A stretch of DNA of 64,000 nt from Sphingobacterium endophyticum (GCF_009733535.1 NZ_SMMI01000005.1:1-64000); one strand, 5' to 3'. Shown: positions 32,931 through 42,792, counted from the first letter of the stretch. Numbers and translations are program-made. Notes: a model not told the origin generated them from the letters alone.

Positions 32931-35642
32931 TTAATGGTTAAGTTTTCTTTTTTTGCGTGATCTCAGACCTATATAAGTTCCAATGATGATTAGCAATCCA
33001 ACTGCGAAAGCGAAGTAAATCCATATTTTGAAATTAGATTCTTCGCTAAGAGGAGCACTATCACCTAATAGGATAATTCCTGCCCAGGCATGCGGTAATT
33101 GCTTATTTTGATCTGCATCCTTCATCCACTCTATTTGAGCTTTTTGCAAGGCGATATCTAAAGGAACTTTTGATTTGACAAGTGCAAGGATCATATTTGA
33201 AATTGCATAGGCATCTACATCCAAAATATCCCAAAGGGTACTGTAAATACTAGGAACTCCAGTGCCAAAAAAACCTCGGGATAAACTAAAAACACCTTCT
33301 CCCTTATAGTCCTTACCAATGCCTGTCCGGCATGCAGAGAGCATCAATAATTGGGTCTGCACCTCCTGTGTTTTGATGTTTTCTAATGATAGGCCTTCAT
33401 CCGCAAAATAAATTGTAGGCTTTCCAAGTTCTGAATCAGCATATGCATGACTGATTATTTGGACAACTTTAGCCTGTGGCCAATAGATTTCAAAATTGGA
33501 CAGGTTAGCTTCATTTTCTAGAAAGGTCTTTGAAGAATGGAACAAATTGGCATTATTTTCAATAGCTTGAGCAGAACCATTTAAGCTTATTAAGGATTGA
33601 TTATAGGGAAAATTAACTGGAGCAATGCCTAAAAACTCGGGTTTCTTTGAACTCTGTTTGCTATTCTGATTGGATTGAGCCAACAGGGCACGTGCTGAGT
33701 AGATATAACTAAAAGCATACTTATTCAGCAAATAATCAGGTTTATTATTTGAAGTTGAAAATGCAGCAAAAGGAATGATATTTCCACTTGTGGAAATAAT
33801 TATTCGAGAAGTTGCTTCTTTTTCAAATGGTTTCCATACTAACTCGTACAAATTATTAGCACAGGATAAAAATTGATTTAAATCTGATTTTGACCAATTT
33901 GAATTGGCTAACATAGTTGAAAAATCAAGTTTATTCTTTTGGTAGGAATTGGATGGAATCTTTTTTAATGAAAGCGTTTTTTCATTAATTAATAAAGCGT
34001 ATAGGTAATTCTTTCCCTCAAAATAACTGTAGATACTCTGTTTGTTTTTAGACAAATATTGTTTCACTTCAGATACTGAAGGAACTTTATTGCCATATTT
34101 TAATTCATAATATTGAGGATAATTTTGTTCCAAGTAATTTACATAATCATCAAATTTGGATCTAGCTTGTAAATAATCTGCTAGTTCCTGTTTATTATTT
34201 GCATACTGATTTCGAATTACCTCCAATCTCAAGGCAGTCTCTTTATTTGCTACATTTAATGGAAGGCTAAAATTTGCCATATTATGATTGAGCTGATCAA
34301 CTAAAAGTGCTGAGCGACTCTTTTCCATAAAGAAGAACACCATTTCGGGTTTATTCAGATTGAAACATGTTTCGATAGCTTTTTCATACAGAGAGTTTAA
34401 TTTTTCCCGCCAAAACAATTTGGAGCCAATATCTTGGTGCTGCCATCGCATTAAATCTACCAAGCTGTCCAGCAAGGTGTAAGTTTCAAGCGATTGTTGC
34501 CAGGTATTTCTATTTAGGGAAAGTATTTCCGCTTTTTCAAACAGGGCATTAAAAGCATATTCCTTTTGTGGAAGTTTTCGAAGTTGTTCGGCAGAAGGGT
34601 TGTTGTTTTTCGATTGAATGGAAAAATCAATTGGCAATGCTTTTAAGGACTGATCTATATATTTTAAAGCATTTCCATAATCGTGGATTTGTTTAAAGTA
34701 CAATGATTTATTAGCAAATAAAACCGATTTGATAAAGGGTATTTCTGTCTTTGAAGTTGCCAGTTTTTCATAATATAAGCTTTTCGAATAATCTTGCCTT
34801 AAAATGGATAAATATTGTAATGCTACATAATTCATAACGCTATATTCCTGTTCATTACTTTGATGAAAGAATTCATTTGCTTGTAAAAAAGCTTTTTCTG
34901 CCTTTTCATATTCTTTGTTATTCGTTTCAACCTTTGCCAAAAGGGTATAGAAAAGACCTTTTTTAAAAGGATCGGCATACAATTCGGAAAAAGACAATAA
35001 GGAATCCAATTTGGGTTGAAGGTCAATATGAAGATCTAATGCATGTAGGTTTATACATTGCTCATAAAGATTATTTATGAACTGATTGACATCTTGGTTT
35101 TTTTCATCAAGCTGCACACCCAAAGTAGCATATTTTAACCCAAGTTTATAATCCCCAATTTCATAGTAAAGATGAGACAGCTGTTGACAGGCCAAAGAAG
35201 GAATTCCCCATTTATTATATTTTTTGACTCCTAGGTCATAGGCTATATGATAGTTGCTTACGGCACTTTCGAACTTGCTGATTTGGCTTTGGTAATAACC
35301 CAAGTAAAAATGATATTTAGAGAGATATGGGATTGGATTTTTGGATGGATTATTTTTACTGATTTGAATAGATTCTTTGAGTAATGAAATTGCGGTATCT
35401 ATTTTATTCGAATCAAATTGAGCCGTAGCATATAAGAAAAGCAAATTGGTATAGGTAGAATCATTAGTTAAATTTTGTTTAATGCATTCATGTTGTAATT
35501 TTTTGAATCCATCAACCTGCTGGTCAATAGGAAGCTGTACCAATTCGTAGAATCGGTTCCATACTTTCGATGAAAAAGAAGTCTGTCCTTTACTGGGTAT
35601 GAAAGAAAGGATAAACAACAAGATCAATAAGAATAATTTCAT
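32931..35642 (-). CDS. TPR-CHAT protease, membrane-anchored
   Basis: 903 residues from ATG 35642, four bases after the small gene's stop. A signal peptide (LFLLILLFILSFIPSKGQ) is followed by a long array of tetratricopeptide-like helices (about 40-480), a coiled-coil part (about 460-520) and a CHAT domain (about 570-865). The catalytic pair appears as His732 in VVQIISHAYAD and Cys771 in LLMLSACRTGIG, followed by GEGVFSLSRGFFGTGVPSIY and the C-terminal helper HAWAGIILLGD. One transmembrane helix (about 873-892) and a basic tail KKRKLNH close it. The enzyme should lie in the periplasm facing outward from the inner membrane. It is last in an operon with an ECF sigma factor, a membrane TPR protein and a 123-residue protein. 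Confidence 0.88.
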   Translation of the reverse strand: MKLFLLILLFILSFIPSKGQTSFSSKVWNRFYELVQLPIDQQVDGFKKLQHECIKQNLTNDSTYTNLLFLYATAQFDSNKIDTAISLLKESIQISKNNPSKNPIPYLSKYHFYLGYYQSQISKFESAVSNYHIAYDLGVKKYNKWGIPSLACQQLSHLYYEIGDYKLGLKYATLGVQLDEKNQDVNQFINNLYEQCINLHALDLHIDLQPKLDSLLSFSELYADPFKKGLFYTLLAKVETNNKEYEKAEKAFLQANEFFHQSNEQEYSVMNYVALQYLSILRQDYSKSLYYEKLATSKTEIPFIKSVLFANKSLYFKQIHDYGNALKYIDQSLKALPIDFSIQSKNNNPSAEQLRKLPQKEYAFNALFEKAEILSLNRNTWQQSLETYTLLDSLVDLMRWQHQDIGSKLFWREKLNSLYEKAIETCFNLNKPEMVFFFMEKSRSALLVDQLNHNMANFSLPLNVANKETALRLEVIRNQYANNKQELADYLQARSKFDDYVNYLEQNYPQYYELKYGNKVPSVSEVKQYLSKNKQSIYSYFEGKNYLYALLINEKTLSLKKIPSNSYQKNKLDFSTMLANSNWSKSDLNQFLSCANNLYELVWKPFEKEATSRIIISTSGNIIPFAAFSTSNNKPDYLLNKYAFSYIYSARALLAQSNQNSKQSSKKPEFLGIAPVNFPYNQSLISLNGSAQAIENNANLFHSSKTFLENEANLSNFEIYWPQAKVVQIISHAYADSELGKPTIYFADEGLSLENIKTQEVQTQLLMLSACRTGIGKDYKGEGVFSLSRGFFGTGVPSIYSTLWDILDVDAYAISNMILALVKSKVPLDIALQKAQIEWMKDADQNKQLPHAWAGIILLGDSAPLSEESNFKIWIYFAFAVGLLIIIGTYIGLRSRKKRKLNH

Positions 35643-35646
35643 CAAA

Positions 35647-36018
35647 TCATTTCATGAAGGAAGAAGCTTTGAAAAATGATTCATTTTTCAATCCGGTTTG
35701 TTTAATGATTAGTGTGTTAAACATGATGTCCGATGGGTAAATGGGTCTTGGCGGCGGAGGAATTGTTCCACCTTTAACAAATCCACTAGCCACTTCCTCC
35801 CCATTTAGCAGATGGGCTCCCTTTGCGGCAACTAAAAAAACATGCTTTTTCTTATCCAATGATTTAATTCCGATGCCATTCTCAATGGCTTTCTTACCTA
35901 AAAAATAACCGGCTTGTTGTTTTACTTCCTGAGCAGTTACTGGTTTTGAATATTTAAAGATTATTTGATCTTTAATTATAAATTCACCGTTTTTCCGAAT
36001 CAACGCATTTTGTGTCAT
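35647..36018 (-). CDS. Small protein of the sigma-CHAT operon
   Basis: 123 residues, no signal peptide or membrane helix. The N-terminal 80 residues have mixed helix and strand with VTAQEVKQQAGYFLGKKAIE and HVFLVAAKGAHLLNGEEV, followed by a proline-rich linker GGTIPPPPRPIYPSDIMFNT and a tail IIKQTGLKNESFFKASSFMK. I do not recognise the family. It lies between the membrane TPR protein and the CHAT protease, with four bases before the latter. By analogy with other CHAT operons it is a good candidate for a substrate, regulator or inhibitor of the protease, but nothing in the sequence proves this. Confidence 0.6.
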   Translation of the reverse strand: MTQNALIRKNGEFIIKDQIIFKYSKPVTAQEVKQQAGYFLGKKAIENGIGIKSLDKKKHVFLVAAKGAHLLNGEEVASGFVKGGTIPPPPRPIYPSDIMFNTLIIKQTGLKNESFFKASSFMK

Positions 36019-36052
36019 AGCTTTAGTAATTTTGTATTGATTAATTTTTTGG

Positions 36053-36763
36053 TTATTCTAATAATTTAATAGCTTCTTGTTTACCAGGAAGATTCTCTTT
36101 CAGGACAATTTCTAATAATTCTTTACCTTTCAATTCATCATCCTTTTGATTTCTGACTAAATGGGCAAGAGCCATATAATACTTTGCAGGATTATTGATT
36201 AATTCATTTTGTTTATCTAATTGTGTAAAAGTATTTATAGCCTCATCATAGGCCTTCAATTGCATCTGGGACAATCCCAATATTTTTAAACCTTCGGCAT
36301 CATTGGGGTTTTCCTTAAGGATATTCATCGCGATTAAAGAGCTCTCTTCATACTGTTGTTCATTATATAAATGAATAGCTTCTTTTAAATTACTTTTTTC
36401 TTCACCTAAATGAACAGGGTAGTTTTTAAGATTGTTACTAACAATGGCATTTGCTTCAGCACTAAGATTCGATTGAAACCAATTAAAATAGAAACCGATG
36501 CTAATGATTAATAAAAGGGATGCTGCAATTCCAATCCACTGATTTCTTTTGCTACGATCTTTCTTTTGGGAAAGCATTGTCCACTGTTGATGTTTTTCTT
36601 GCAATAAATTATCATGAGCAATAGCTTTTGCAGCTTGTTTAGCTTGAAGGTAGAATGCAACATCTTCCGCAAGCATAGCGTTAGAAAGTAATTCTAATTC
36701 AAATTGCTTCCTTTCATCTTCGGACAAGGTTCCATTAAAATAATCTTCAATCTGCTCTTTCAT
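36053..36763 (-). CDS. Membrane-anchored TPR protein (anti-sigma candidate)
   Basis: 236 residues. The N-terminal 85 residues (MKEQIEDYFNGTLSEDERKQ and continuing FELELLSNAMLAEDVAFYLQ) have the helical layout of anti-sigma factors. One transmembrane helix follows at about 92-110 (WIGIAASLLLIISIGFYFNW). The exported part holds two to three TPRs (EESSLIAMNILKENPNDAEG, LKILGLSQMQLKAYDEAINT). It starts six bases after the ECF sigma gene, the usual order for a sigma/anti-sigma pair. It would bind the sigma factor inside and report an envelope signal through the TPRs. Confidence 0.75.
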   Translation of the reverse strand: MKEQIEDYFNGTLSEDERKQFELELLSNAMLAEDVAFYLQAKQAAKAIAHDNLLQEKHQQWTMLSQKKDRSKRNQWIGIAASLLLIISIGFYFNWFQSNLSAEANAIVSNNLKNYPVHLGEEKSNLKEAIHLYNEQQYEESSLIAMNILKENPNDAEGLKILGLSQMQLKAYDEAINTFTQLDKQNELINNPAKYYMALAHLVRNQKDDELKGKELLEIVLKENLPGKQEAIKLLE

Positions 36764-36769
36764 GATTTA

Positions 36770-37366
36770 TCAGTTTCTAATTATATGATAAAGTTTTTTT
36801 AGTTTCTCCAAGCATCTAAGTCTAGAGGTTTTAGCAACTGCAGAAGATTGATAGCCTAATTCCTCCGCAATTTCGCTATCCTTATAACCTTCCCCCCATG
36901 CCAGTATAATGGTCTTACAACGTTCATCCATAGCTTGGATCTTTGTTTTTAGCAAATCAACTTCATATTTCACACTTAACATTCTTAATATATCTTGCTG
37001 TTCATCAGGCAATAATTCTAAATAATCTTCTAACATTTCAGTTTTATTGTGACCACTTTTTTGAGTCTGATTAGCTCTCAAAAGGTCGATACATTTAAAT
37101 TGAAAAATTTTAAAAATATATGTTTTTAAAGAACTTCGCTGTTGGAATTTATTGGAATCAATTTGATGGATAGTAGCTAATATTGCATCAGAATAAGCCA
37201 TTGATGCTTCATCTTCATTTAATTTATGCTTATAGATGGCATCTTTAATCATATATCGATAAGCCATATATAATTTATTTTCCCAAATCTGTCGCTGAGG
37301 ATAGTTTTGTTGAATTCCTTTTATGCAATCCTCATCGAAGTTACTTCTACCTAGAGAAATCCACAT
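36770..37366 (-). CDS. ECF-type RNA polymerase sigma factor
   Basis: 198 residues. Region 2 (about 25-105): YMAYRYMIKDAIYKHKLNED, AYSDAILATIHQID, and LKTYIFKIFQFKCIDLLRAN. Region 4 (about 135-190): AMDERCKTIILAWGEGYKDS followed by HTH EIAEELGYQSSAVAKTSRLR. It is first in a four-gene operon ending in the CHAT protease and probably activates its own operon. Its upstream gap of 230 AT-rich bases divides it from the divergent CE15 gene and should hold both promoters. Confidence 0.9.
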   Translation of the reverse strand: MWISLGRSNFDEDCIKGIQQNYPQRQIWENKLYMAYRYMIKDAIYKHKLNEDEASMAYSDAILATIHQIDSNKFQQRSSLKTYIFKIFQFKCIDLLRANQTQKSGHNKTEMLEDYLELLPDEQQDILRMLSVKYEVDLLKTKIQAMDERCKTIILAWGEGYKDSEIAEELGYQSSAVAKTSRLRCLEKLKKLYHIIRN

Positions 37367-37598
37367 TTTAAAAATTTAGGTTATATAAATCTAATAATAT
37401 TTAATCATAATACATTAATTTAAACTGTTTTGTTTTAGCAAGTTACAACATATAATCTTCTTGTATATTAGTCGAAAAAAGAAAGCTAAATGGAAACAAT
37501 ATTTAGAATTATTTTTTAAAATTTTAAGAATCATATTTCCTTGTTATCCATTTATTTTCCATAAATTAATGAGAAACATCTCAACCTAATCTTGAATT

Positions 37599-38858
37599 AT
37601 GAAAATCCTAATAGTGATTCAAACTTTTATTCTCAGCATTTTTATCTTTTCAATGGCTAATGGACAGGTCATTAATTATGATGAATCAAAAGTCCCAGAT
37701 TATACACTTCCGGAACTGTTAAAATCGAATAGTGGACAACAGATTAGCAATAAAAAACAATGGGAAACGATACGTAGACCGGAAATACTAGATTTATACA
37801 GTTCAGAAATGTATGGGAAAACATCGAATGAGCATATACCGGTGACATATGAACTATTGAGTGAAAATAAGGATTTCCTAAATGGTAAAGCCACGATGAG
37901 ACAGGTTAAAATGTCCTTTTCAAAAAACGGAAAAACATTAAATACCCTCCTATTATTAATCTTACCCAATCATGTAAAGAAGAAAATTCCAGTTATAGTC
38001 GGATATAACTTTAAAGGCAACCATAGTACAATTGCGGATTCATCTATTCTTTATAGTGATAATTTCAAACTAGTCCGGAAGCCAAGCCACAACGATTGGA
38101 TTCGAGGTATTCAGTCAAATCGTTGGGATTATGAACAAATTATTGGTCGAGGATATGGCATAGCAACGATGTGCTATCATGATATGTTTCCAGATGAGGA
38201 AGGTTTTAAGAATCAAAGTGCTGCGGCATTATTTTCGGATTATGAAGAAAGACAGAGTCAAGAGGACAATTGGGAGGCGATTGGAGTTTGGGCATGGGGA
38301 TCCTCGAGAATAGTTGACTATTTAGAGACCATTAAAGAGGTTGATCAGAGTAAAATTGCTTTGTTAGGGCATTCTAGACAGGGGAAAGCGGCTCTATGGG
38401 CTGGAGCGCAGGATTTAAGATTCAGTTTGGTAATTTCTAATAATTCAGGAGAAGGTGGAGCTGCATTAGCAAAAAGGAAATTTGGAGAAACGATTGCGGT
38501 AGTCAGTAGCATCAAACCATTCTGGTTTGCGAAGTCACTTAATAAATATCACAACAAAGAAGAGGAAATGCCATTTGATCAACATATGTTAATTGCTTTA
38601 ATTGCACCAAGACCAGTTTATGTTGCCAGTGCAGAGGAAGATCTTTGGGCTGATCCTAAAGGTGAATATCAGTCTGCCTATTTTGCAAGTCCGGTTTACC
38701 AACTTTACAGAAAGAAAGGATTAATGAATGAATCTCCTCCAGGTATTCATCAACCTATTTACAATGATATTGGATATCATATACGAGCAGGGATACATGA
38801 CGTAAATTCATATGATTGGTACTGTTATTTAAATTTTGCTGACAAACACTTCAAATGA
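37599..38858 (+). CDS. CE15 glucuronoyl methylesterase
   Basis: 419 residues, with a signal peptide MKILIVIQTFILSIFIFSMA cleaved before NGQV. The alpha/beta hydrolase shows the CE15 signature GHSRQGKAALWAGAQDLRF with nucleophile Ser259, a following acid Glu285 in NNSGEGG, and His400 in HIRAGIHD. These enzymes cut the ester between 4-O-methyl-glucuronic acid of glucuronoxylan and lignin alcohols, or related glucuronate esters. It is exported. It stands alone, though a GH88 unsaturated-glucuronyl hydrolase lies at 62046. The triad is complete. Confidence 0.88.
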   Translation: MKILIVIQTFILSIFIFSMANGQVINYDESKVPDYTLPELLKSNSGQQISNKKQWETIRRPEILDLYSSEMYGKTSNEHIPVTYELLSENKDFLNGKATMRQVKMSFSKNGKTLNTLLLLILPNHVKKKIPVIVGYNFKGNHSTIADSSILYSDNFKLVRKPSHNDWIRGIQSNRWDYEQIIGRGYGIATMCYHDMFPDEEGFKNQSAAALFSDYEERQSQEDNWEAIGVWAWGSSRIVDYLETIKEVDQSKIALLGHSRQGKAALWAGAQDLRFSLVISNNSGEGGAALAKRKFGETIAVVSSIKPFWFAKSLNKYHNKEEEMPFDQHMLIALIAPRPVYVASAEEDLWADPKGEYQSAYFASPVYQLYRKKGLMNESPPGIHQPIYNDIGYHIRAGIHDVNSYDWYCYLNFADKHFK

Positions 38859-38916
38859 TAAAACATAATGGATTATTAAAGATTTGAAAAACGGATTGTA
38901 TCGCAGATCAATCAAG

Positions 38917-38953
38917 AGTTACCCTCAGGTAACTAGGTTACCAAAGGGTAACT
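38917..38953. promoter_or_regulatory. Tandem GTTACC/GGTAAC palindromes (operator-like)
   Basis: Four half-sites lie within 36 bases: GTTACC 38918-38923, GGTAAC 38927-38932, GTTACC 38937-38942 and GGTAAC 38947-38952. They form two palindromes whose left halves are 19 bases apart, nearly two helical turns. They lie 65 bases before the pirin start and 60 bases after the CE15 stop, so they are well placed as an operator for the pirin gene. The regulator is unknown. A hairpin in the RNA is an alternative reading. Confidence 0.5.
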
Positions 38954-39017
38954 AACTGACAAATAGACCAGTTTGGTGTGCCATTTGTTATCTTATTATA
39001 AATTAAATTTAAACATT

Positions 39018-40040
39018 ATGAAAGTTAAAAATATTACAAAAGTAGTTGGTCCAATGCCAATCCGTGATCCATATATTTTGGGAGCTTACCATTACGACCA
39101 ATATCCAAAAGGAAATGGCCAAATGGGGCCCGACCCTTCTCTACTAAAAGGCAAAAACCTTGGAAATGATTTTGATCGTGAGGCTAAATGGCGTATGTAC
39201 CATGGGGAAACAATTCCTGGCTTCCCACACCATCCACATCGAGGTTTTGAAATTGTGACTATTGTTGAGGAAGGATTTGCTGACCACTTTGACTCAAAAG
39301 GTTCAAAAGGACGTTACGGTAATGGAGATGTTCAATTGATGAGTGCAGGATCAGGTGTTTTACACGGAGAAATGTTTCCGTTATTGGACGATGAAAATGA
39401 CAACCCATTCCGTTTATTTCAAATTTGGTTAAACCTACCTTCTCAAAGTAAATTCACGGAACCAGATTATAAAATGTTGTGGAATGAAAAGATTCCAAGG
39501 GGTCAATTTAAGGATGAAAATGGAGCAAATATCAACCTAAAGGTTATTTTAGGAGAATATTATGGAATAAAAGGACAGGAAGCATTAGAAAATTCTTGGG
39601 CAATAGACCCATCGCATCATGTAGGAATTGCTTTGGTTGAATTAGATCCTGGAGCAAAATTTACGCTTAAGCCGGTATCTAAAACCATGAATAGATTTGT
39701 ATTCTTTTATGATGGTACCTCCACTATTTCAGTAGATAGCCATACAATGCAGGAGCGATTTATTGCTGACCTTTCTGGAGATGAGGAAATCGTTATTACG
39801 AATGCTGATCAAAAGGCTAAGATTTTAATATTGGAAGGAGAACCTATCAATGAGCCAGTATTTGCATACGGACCTTTTGTTATGAGTTCCGAGAAAGAGC
39901 TTCAAGAAGCCTTTAATGATTATCGTAGGACTCAATTTGGGGGCTGGCCTTGGGGAGATCAAGAAACAGACCTAGTTAATCCTAAAGATTCAGGTAGGTT
40001 TGCTAGTTACAATTTTGATAAGGAAATCGATAAACCTTAA
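39018..40040 (+). CDS. Pirin family protein
   Basis: 340 residues from ATG 39018, which removes 15 residues of an upstream in-frame extension; the start has an AT-rich leader. The N-terminal cupin has the pirin signature FPHHPHRGFEIVTIVEEGFA and DGDVQ-like GNGDVQLMSAGSGVLHGEMF with metal-binding histidines. The second cupin region holds FVFFYDGTSTISV and KAKILILEGEPINEPVFAYG, followed by FVMSSEKELQEAFNDYRRTQ and a C-terminal QFGGWPWGDQE. Pirins bind iron and some act as quercetin dioxygenases or redox sensors. It is a monocistronic gene followed by a strong terminator. Confidence 0.92.
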   Translation: MKVKNITKVVGPMPIRDPYILGAYHYDQYPKGNGQMGPDPSLLKGKNLGNDFDREAKWRMYHGETIPGFPHHPHRGFEIVTIVEEGFADHFDSKGSKGRYGNGDVQLMSAGSGVLHGEMFPLLDDENDNPFRLFQIWLNLPSQSKFTEPDYKMLWNEKIPRGQFKDENGANINLKVILGEYYGIKGQEALENSWAIDPSHHVGIALVELDPGAKFTLKPVSKTMNRFVFFYDGTSTISVDSHTMQERFIADLSGDEEIVITNADQKAKILILEGEPINEPVFAYGPFVMSSEKELQEAFNDYRRTQFGGWPWGDQETDLVNPKDSGRFASYNFDKEIDKP

Positions 40041-40070
40041 TCATTAAGGACAGAATAATTCTATACATAA

Positions 40071-40104
40071 ATGAAAAGGACCTAGCGCATTAGGTCCTTT
40101 TCAT
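40071..40104 (+). terminator. Rho-independent terminator after pirin
   Basis: A perfect thirteen-base stem, ATGAAAAGGACCT with AGGTCCTTTTCAT, around an eight-base loop, 30 bases after the pirin stop. The A-run and T-run flanks are within the stem, so it may work on both strands. No gene is on the opposite strand. Confidence 0.85.
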
Positions 40105-40260
40105 ATTTATAGAGTACCTAACTCATTTAGAGCATTATATCGATAATTAGGTAATCAAATAAATCCGTAACAATTATATCTTAACAATAAAATAATATGT
40201 TCATTCTGCTTTAAAACTCTTTTTAAAGGTTTAAATTAGTTTTACCTAAACAAATAAACC

Positions 40261-42792
40261 ATGGATAATAGAAGAGAATTCTTGCGGAAAGTCATCATGC
40301 TTTCAGGAGCTACAGGGGTGGTCAATGTACTTCCATCCTCGATACAAAGGGCAATGGCAATAGATCCAGAACCTGGAAGCACCTATTTAGATGCAGAGCA
40401 TATTGTTATTCTAATGCAGGAAAACCGATCATTTGACCATGCATTTGGCACCTTGTCGGGAGTTCGAGGATTCAATGACCCAAGGGCGGTCCTACTTCCG
40501 AATAAAATGCCAGTTTGGTTTCAAACAGACCTCAACGGGAAGACTTATGCCCCGTTTCGATTAAATATTAAAGACAGCAAGAGTACTTGGACGGGAGACC
40601 TTCCGCATTCACGTGCAAGTCAGGTGGATGCTTATCATTTTGGAAAATACGACAATTGGCTTCCTTCCAAAAGGTCTGGAAATAAGAAATACGCGGAAAT
40701 GCCTTTAACCTTAGGACATTATTCACGCGAAGATTTATCTTTTAATTATGCAATGGCTGATGCCTTTACGATTTGTGATCAGAACTTTTGTTCAGCTATG
40801 ACGAGTACCACACCGAATCGTTCATTTTTCTGGACCGGCAAGATCATGAGTGAAGAAGATAATCTGCAAAAGGCAAACATCCGCAATGAAGATTATTCTT
40901 ATGGAAAACAGAAATGGAAGACATTTCCAGAACTTTTAGAGGACAATGGAATTAGCTGGGGTTTCTATCAAAATGAGCTGAGTTCTGGCGGAGGATTCCA
41001 AGGCGAAGAGCGTTCTTGGTTAAGTAATTTTGGATGTAACCTTTTGGAATTCTTTGAGGTTTACCAAGTTAAATTTCGAGATCGGTATATCGAGAGTTTA
41101 CAAACTCGCATAGAAACATTACCTGGTGAAATCAATAAACTTCAAGAAGAAAGTCCTTCTAGTGAAGATCGTGCAAAAAAAGTTCAGGCAAGTATTAGAG
41201 ATAAGCAGAAAGCATTGGATGATGCACATGCAGAAATAGCAAAATGGGATAAGGTTAATTTTGAAAAGCTAAGTGCCAAGCAGAAAAGCCTTTACAAACG
41301 TGCCTTTATCACAAATGAAGGCGATGTTGATTATCGTACTTTAGATAAACTAACCTATAAAGACAAGGATACCGATCGTGAACTAGCTGTTCCAAAGGGC
41401 AATTTATTTTATCAATTTCAAGAGGATGTAAAATCAGGAAAACTTCCAACTGTATCCTGGTTAGCAGGTCCCCAGAATTTTTCGGACCATCCAAGCGCCC
41501 CATGGTATGGTGCATGGTATGTTTCGGAGATCTTAGATATACTGACTAAGAATCCAGAAGTCTGGAAGAAAACAATTTTTATTGTTACCTATGATGAGAA
41601 TGATGGTTATTATGATCATATACCTCCATTCAGCATTCCTGATAATAATAAACCTGAAACAGGAAAAGTATCGAATGGTATTGATACAGAAATAGAAATT
41701 GTCCGTCTCGCCAATGAGATTAAACAAGGTGTTCCAGAAAAACAAGCTCGTGAAGGTGCAGTAGGTCTAGGATTTCGTGTTCCAATGATTATAGCATCAC
41801 CTTGGAGCCGTGGAGGAAAGGTTTGTTCTCAATTATTTGATCATACCTCAACCCTACAGTTTTTGGAAACTTTTGTAAATCAAAAATATAAAAAGAACAT
41901 TCATTTAAGTAATATCAGTGCCTGGAGAAGAACTATTTGTGGAGATTTGACGTCTGCTTTTTCACCCTTTCAACCAAAAGAAGAACAGATTAAATTTATC
42001 GAACGGAATCCTTTTCTCGAAACTATTTATAGTGCAAAGTTCAAGGAAGATCCGGGGAATTTCAAGGAGTTGAGTGAACAGCAAATCTTTGAAGCAAAGA
42101 AAACGGGGGATTATTCTAAATTAATGTCGCAGCAAGAAATTGGCAAAAGGGTTTCTACTGCGTTGCCTTATGAATTAAATGTAAGCGGCAATTTGATTAA
42201 TAAAAGTAAATTTAGACTTTCCATGAAAGCAGGAAATGCAATTTTTGGAAAAAAATCTGCAGGTTCAGCATTTACAGTTTATGCGCCAGAGAACTATAAA
42301 GTAAATTCTGAGAATGTGGAAGTCTGTAAGAATTGGTCTTTTGCTGTTAAAGCAGGTGACGAAATTCAATATGAATGGCCGATAGAAGCATTCGATCATG
42401 GAAAGTATTTGTTGCATTTATATGGACCAAATGGATTTTACAGGGAGTTTTCAGGTCCAGAAGCAGATCCAAACATTCAAATAAGTTTGCAGGCGTCTGT
42501 AAAAAAAGTTACAAAACTACCTACTGGAAACATCGAAGTTAATATTCGAAATTCAGGAAATAAACCTATCAAAATAAAGATTACCGACAAAAGTTATAAA
42601 AAAGGAGAACTATTCAACAAAGAAATTCTTGCAAATTCGTCACAAACTATAGTGATTGATTTAGTTAGTAGTTTCGGATGGTATGATTTTAAGGTTAGTA
42701 GTGATTCAGATCAAAATTTTTACCAACGATTTGCCGGAAGAATAGAAACAGGAAAAGAAAGTTTTACAGATCCATTAATTAATAGAGATTAA
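40261..42792 (+). CDS. Phosphocholine-specific phospholipase C, Tat-exported
   Basis: 843 residues. The twin-arginine signal is MDNRREFLRKVIMLSGATGV. The phosphoesterase domain opens with EHIVILMQENRSFDHAFGTL, the metal-binding start of the acid phosphatase/PLC family, and contains TPNRSFFWTGK, GFYQNE, a TYDENDGYYDHIPPF segment and SQLFDHTSTLQFLETFVNQK. Two C-terminal DUF756-type beta domains follow at about 640-735 and 745-840. The enzyme hydrolyses phosphatidylcholine or sphingomyelin head groups after export. Length and order fit the family. A 220-base upstream gap contains the pirin terminator and an AT-rich promoter region. Confidence 0.93.
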   Translation: MDNRREFLRKVIMLSGATGVVNVLPSSIQRAMAIDPEPGSTYLDAEHIVILMQENRSFDHAFGTLSGVRGFNDPRAVLLPNKMPVWFQTDLNGKTYAPFRLNIKDSKSTWTGDLPHSRASQVDAYHFGKYDNWLPSKRSGNKKYAEMPLTLGHYSREDLSFNYAMADAFTICDQNFCSAMTSTTPNRSFFWTGKIMSEEDNLQKANIRNEDYSYGKQKWKTFPELLEDNGISWGFYQNELSSGGGFQGEERSWLSNFGCNLLEFFEVYQVKFRDRYIESLQTRIETLPGEINKLQEESPSSEDRAKKVQASIRDKQKALDDAHAEIAKWDKVNFEKLSAKQKSLYKRAFITNEGDVDYRTLDKLTYKDKDTDRELAVPKGNLFYQFQEDVKSGKLPTVSWLAGPQNFSDHPSAPWYGAWYVSEILDILTKNPEVWKKTIFIVTYDENDGYYDHIPPFSIPDNNKPETGKVSNGIDTEIEIVRLANEIKQGVPEKQAREGAVGLGFRVPMIIASPWSRGGKVCSQLFDHTSTLQFLETFVNQKYKKNIHLSNISAWRRTICGDLTSAFSPFQPKEEQIKFIERNPFLETIYSAKFKEDPGNFKELSEQQIFEAKKTGDYSKLMSQQEIGKRVSTALPYELNVSGNLINKSKFRLSMKAGNAIFGKKSAGSAFTVYAPENYKVNSENVEVCKNWSFAVKAGDEIQYEWPIEAFDHGKYLLHLYGPNGFYREFSGPEADPNIQISLQASVKKVTKLPTGNIEVNIRNSGNKPIKIKITDKSYKKGELFNKEILANSSQTIVIDLVSSFGWYDFKVSSDSDQNFYQRFAGRIETGKESFTDPLINRD

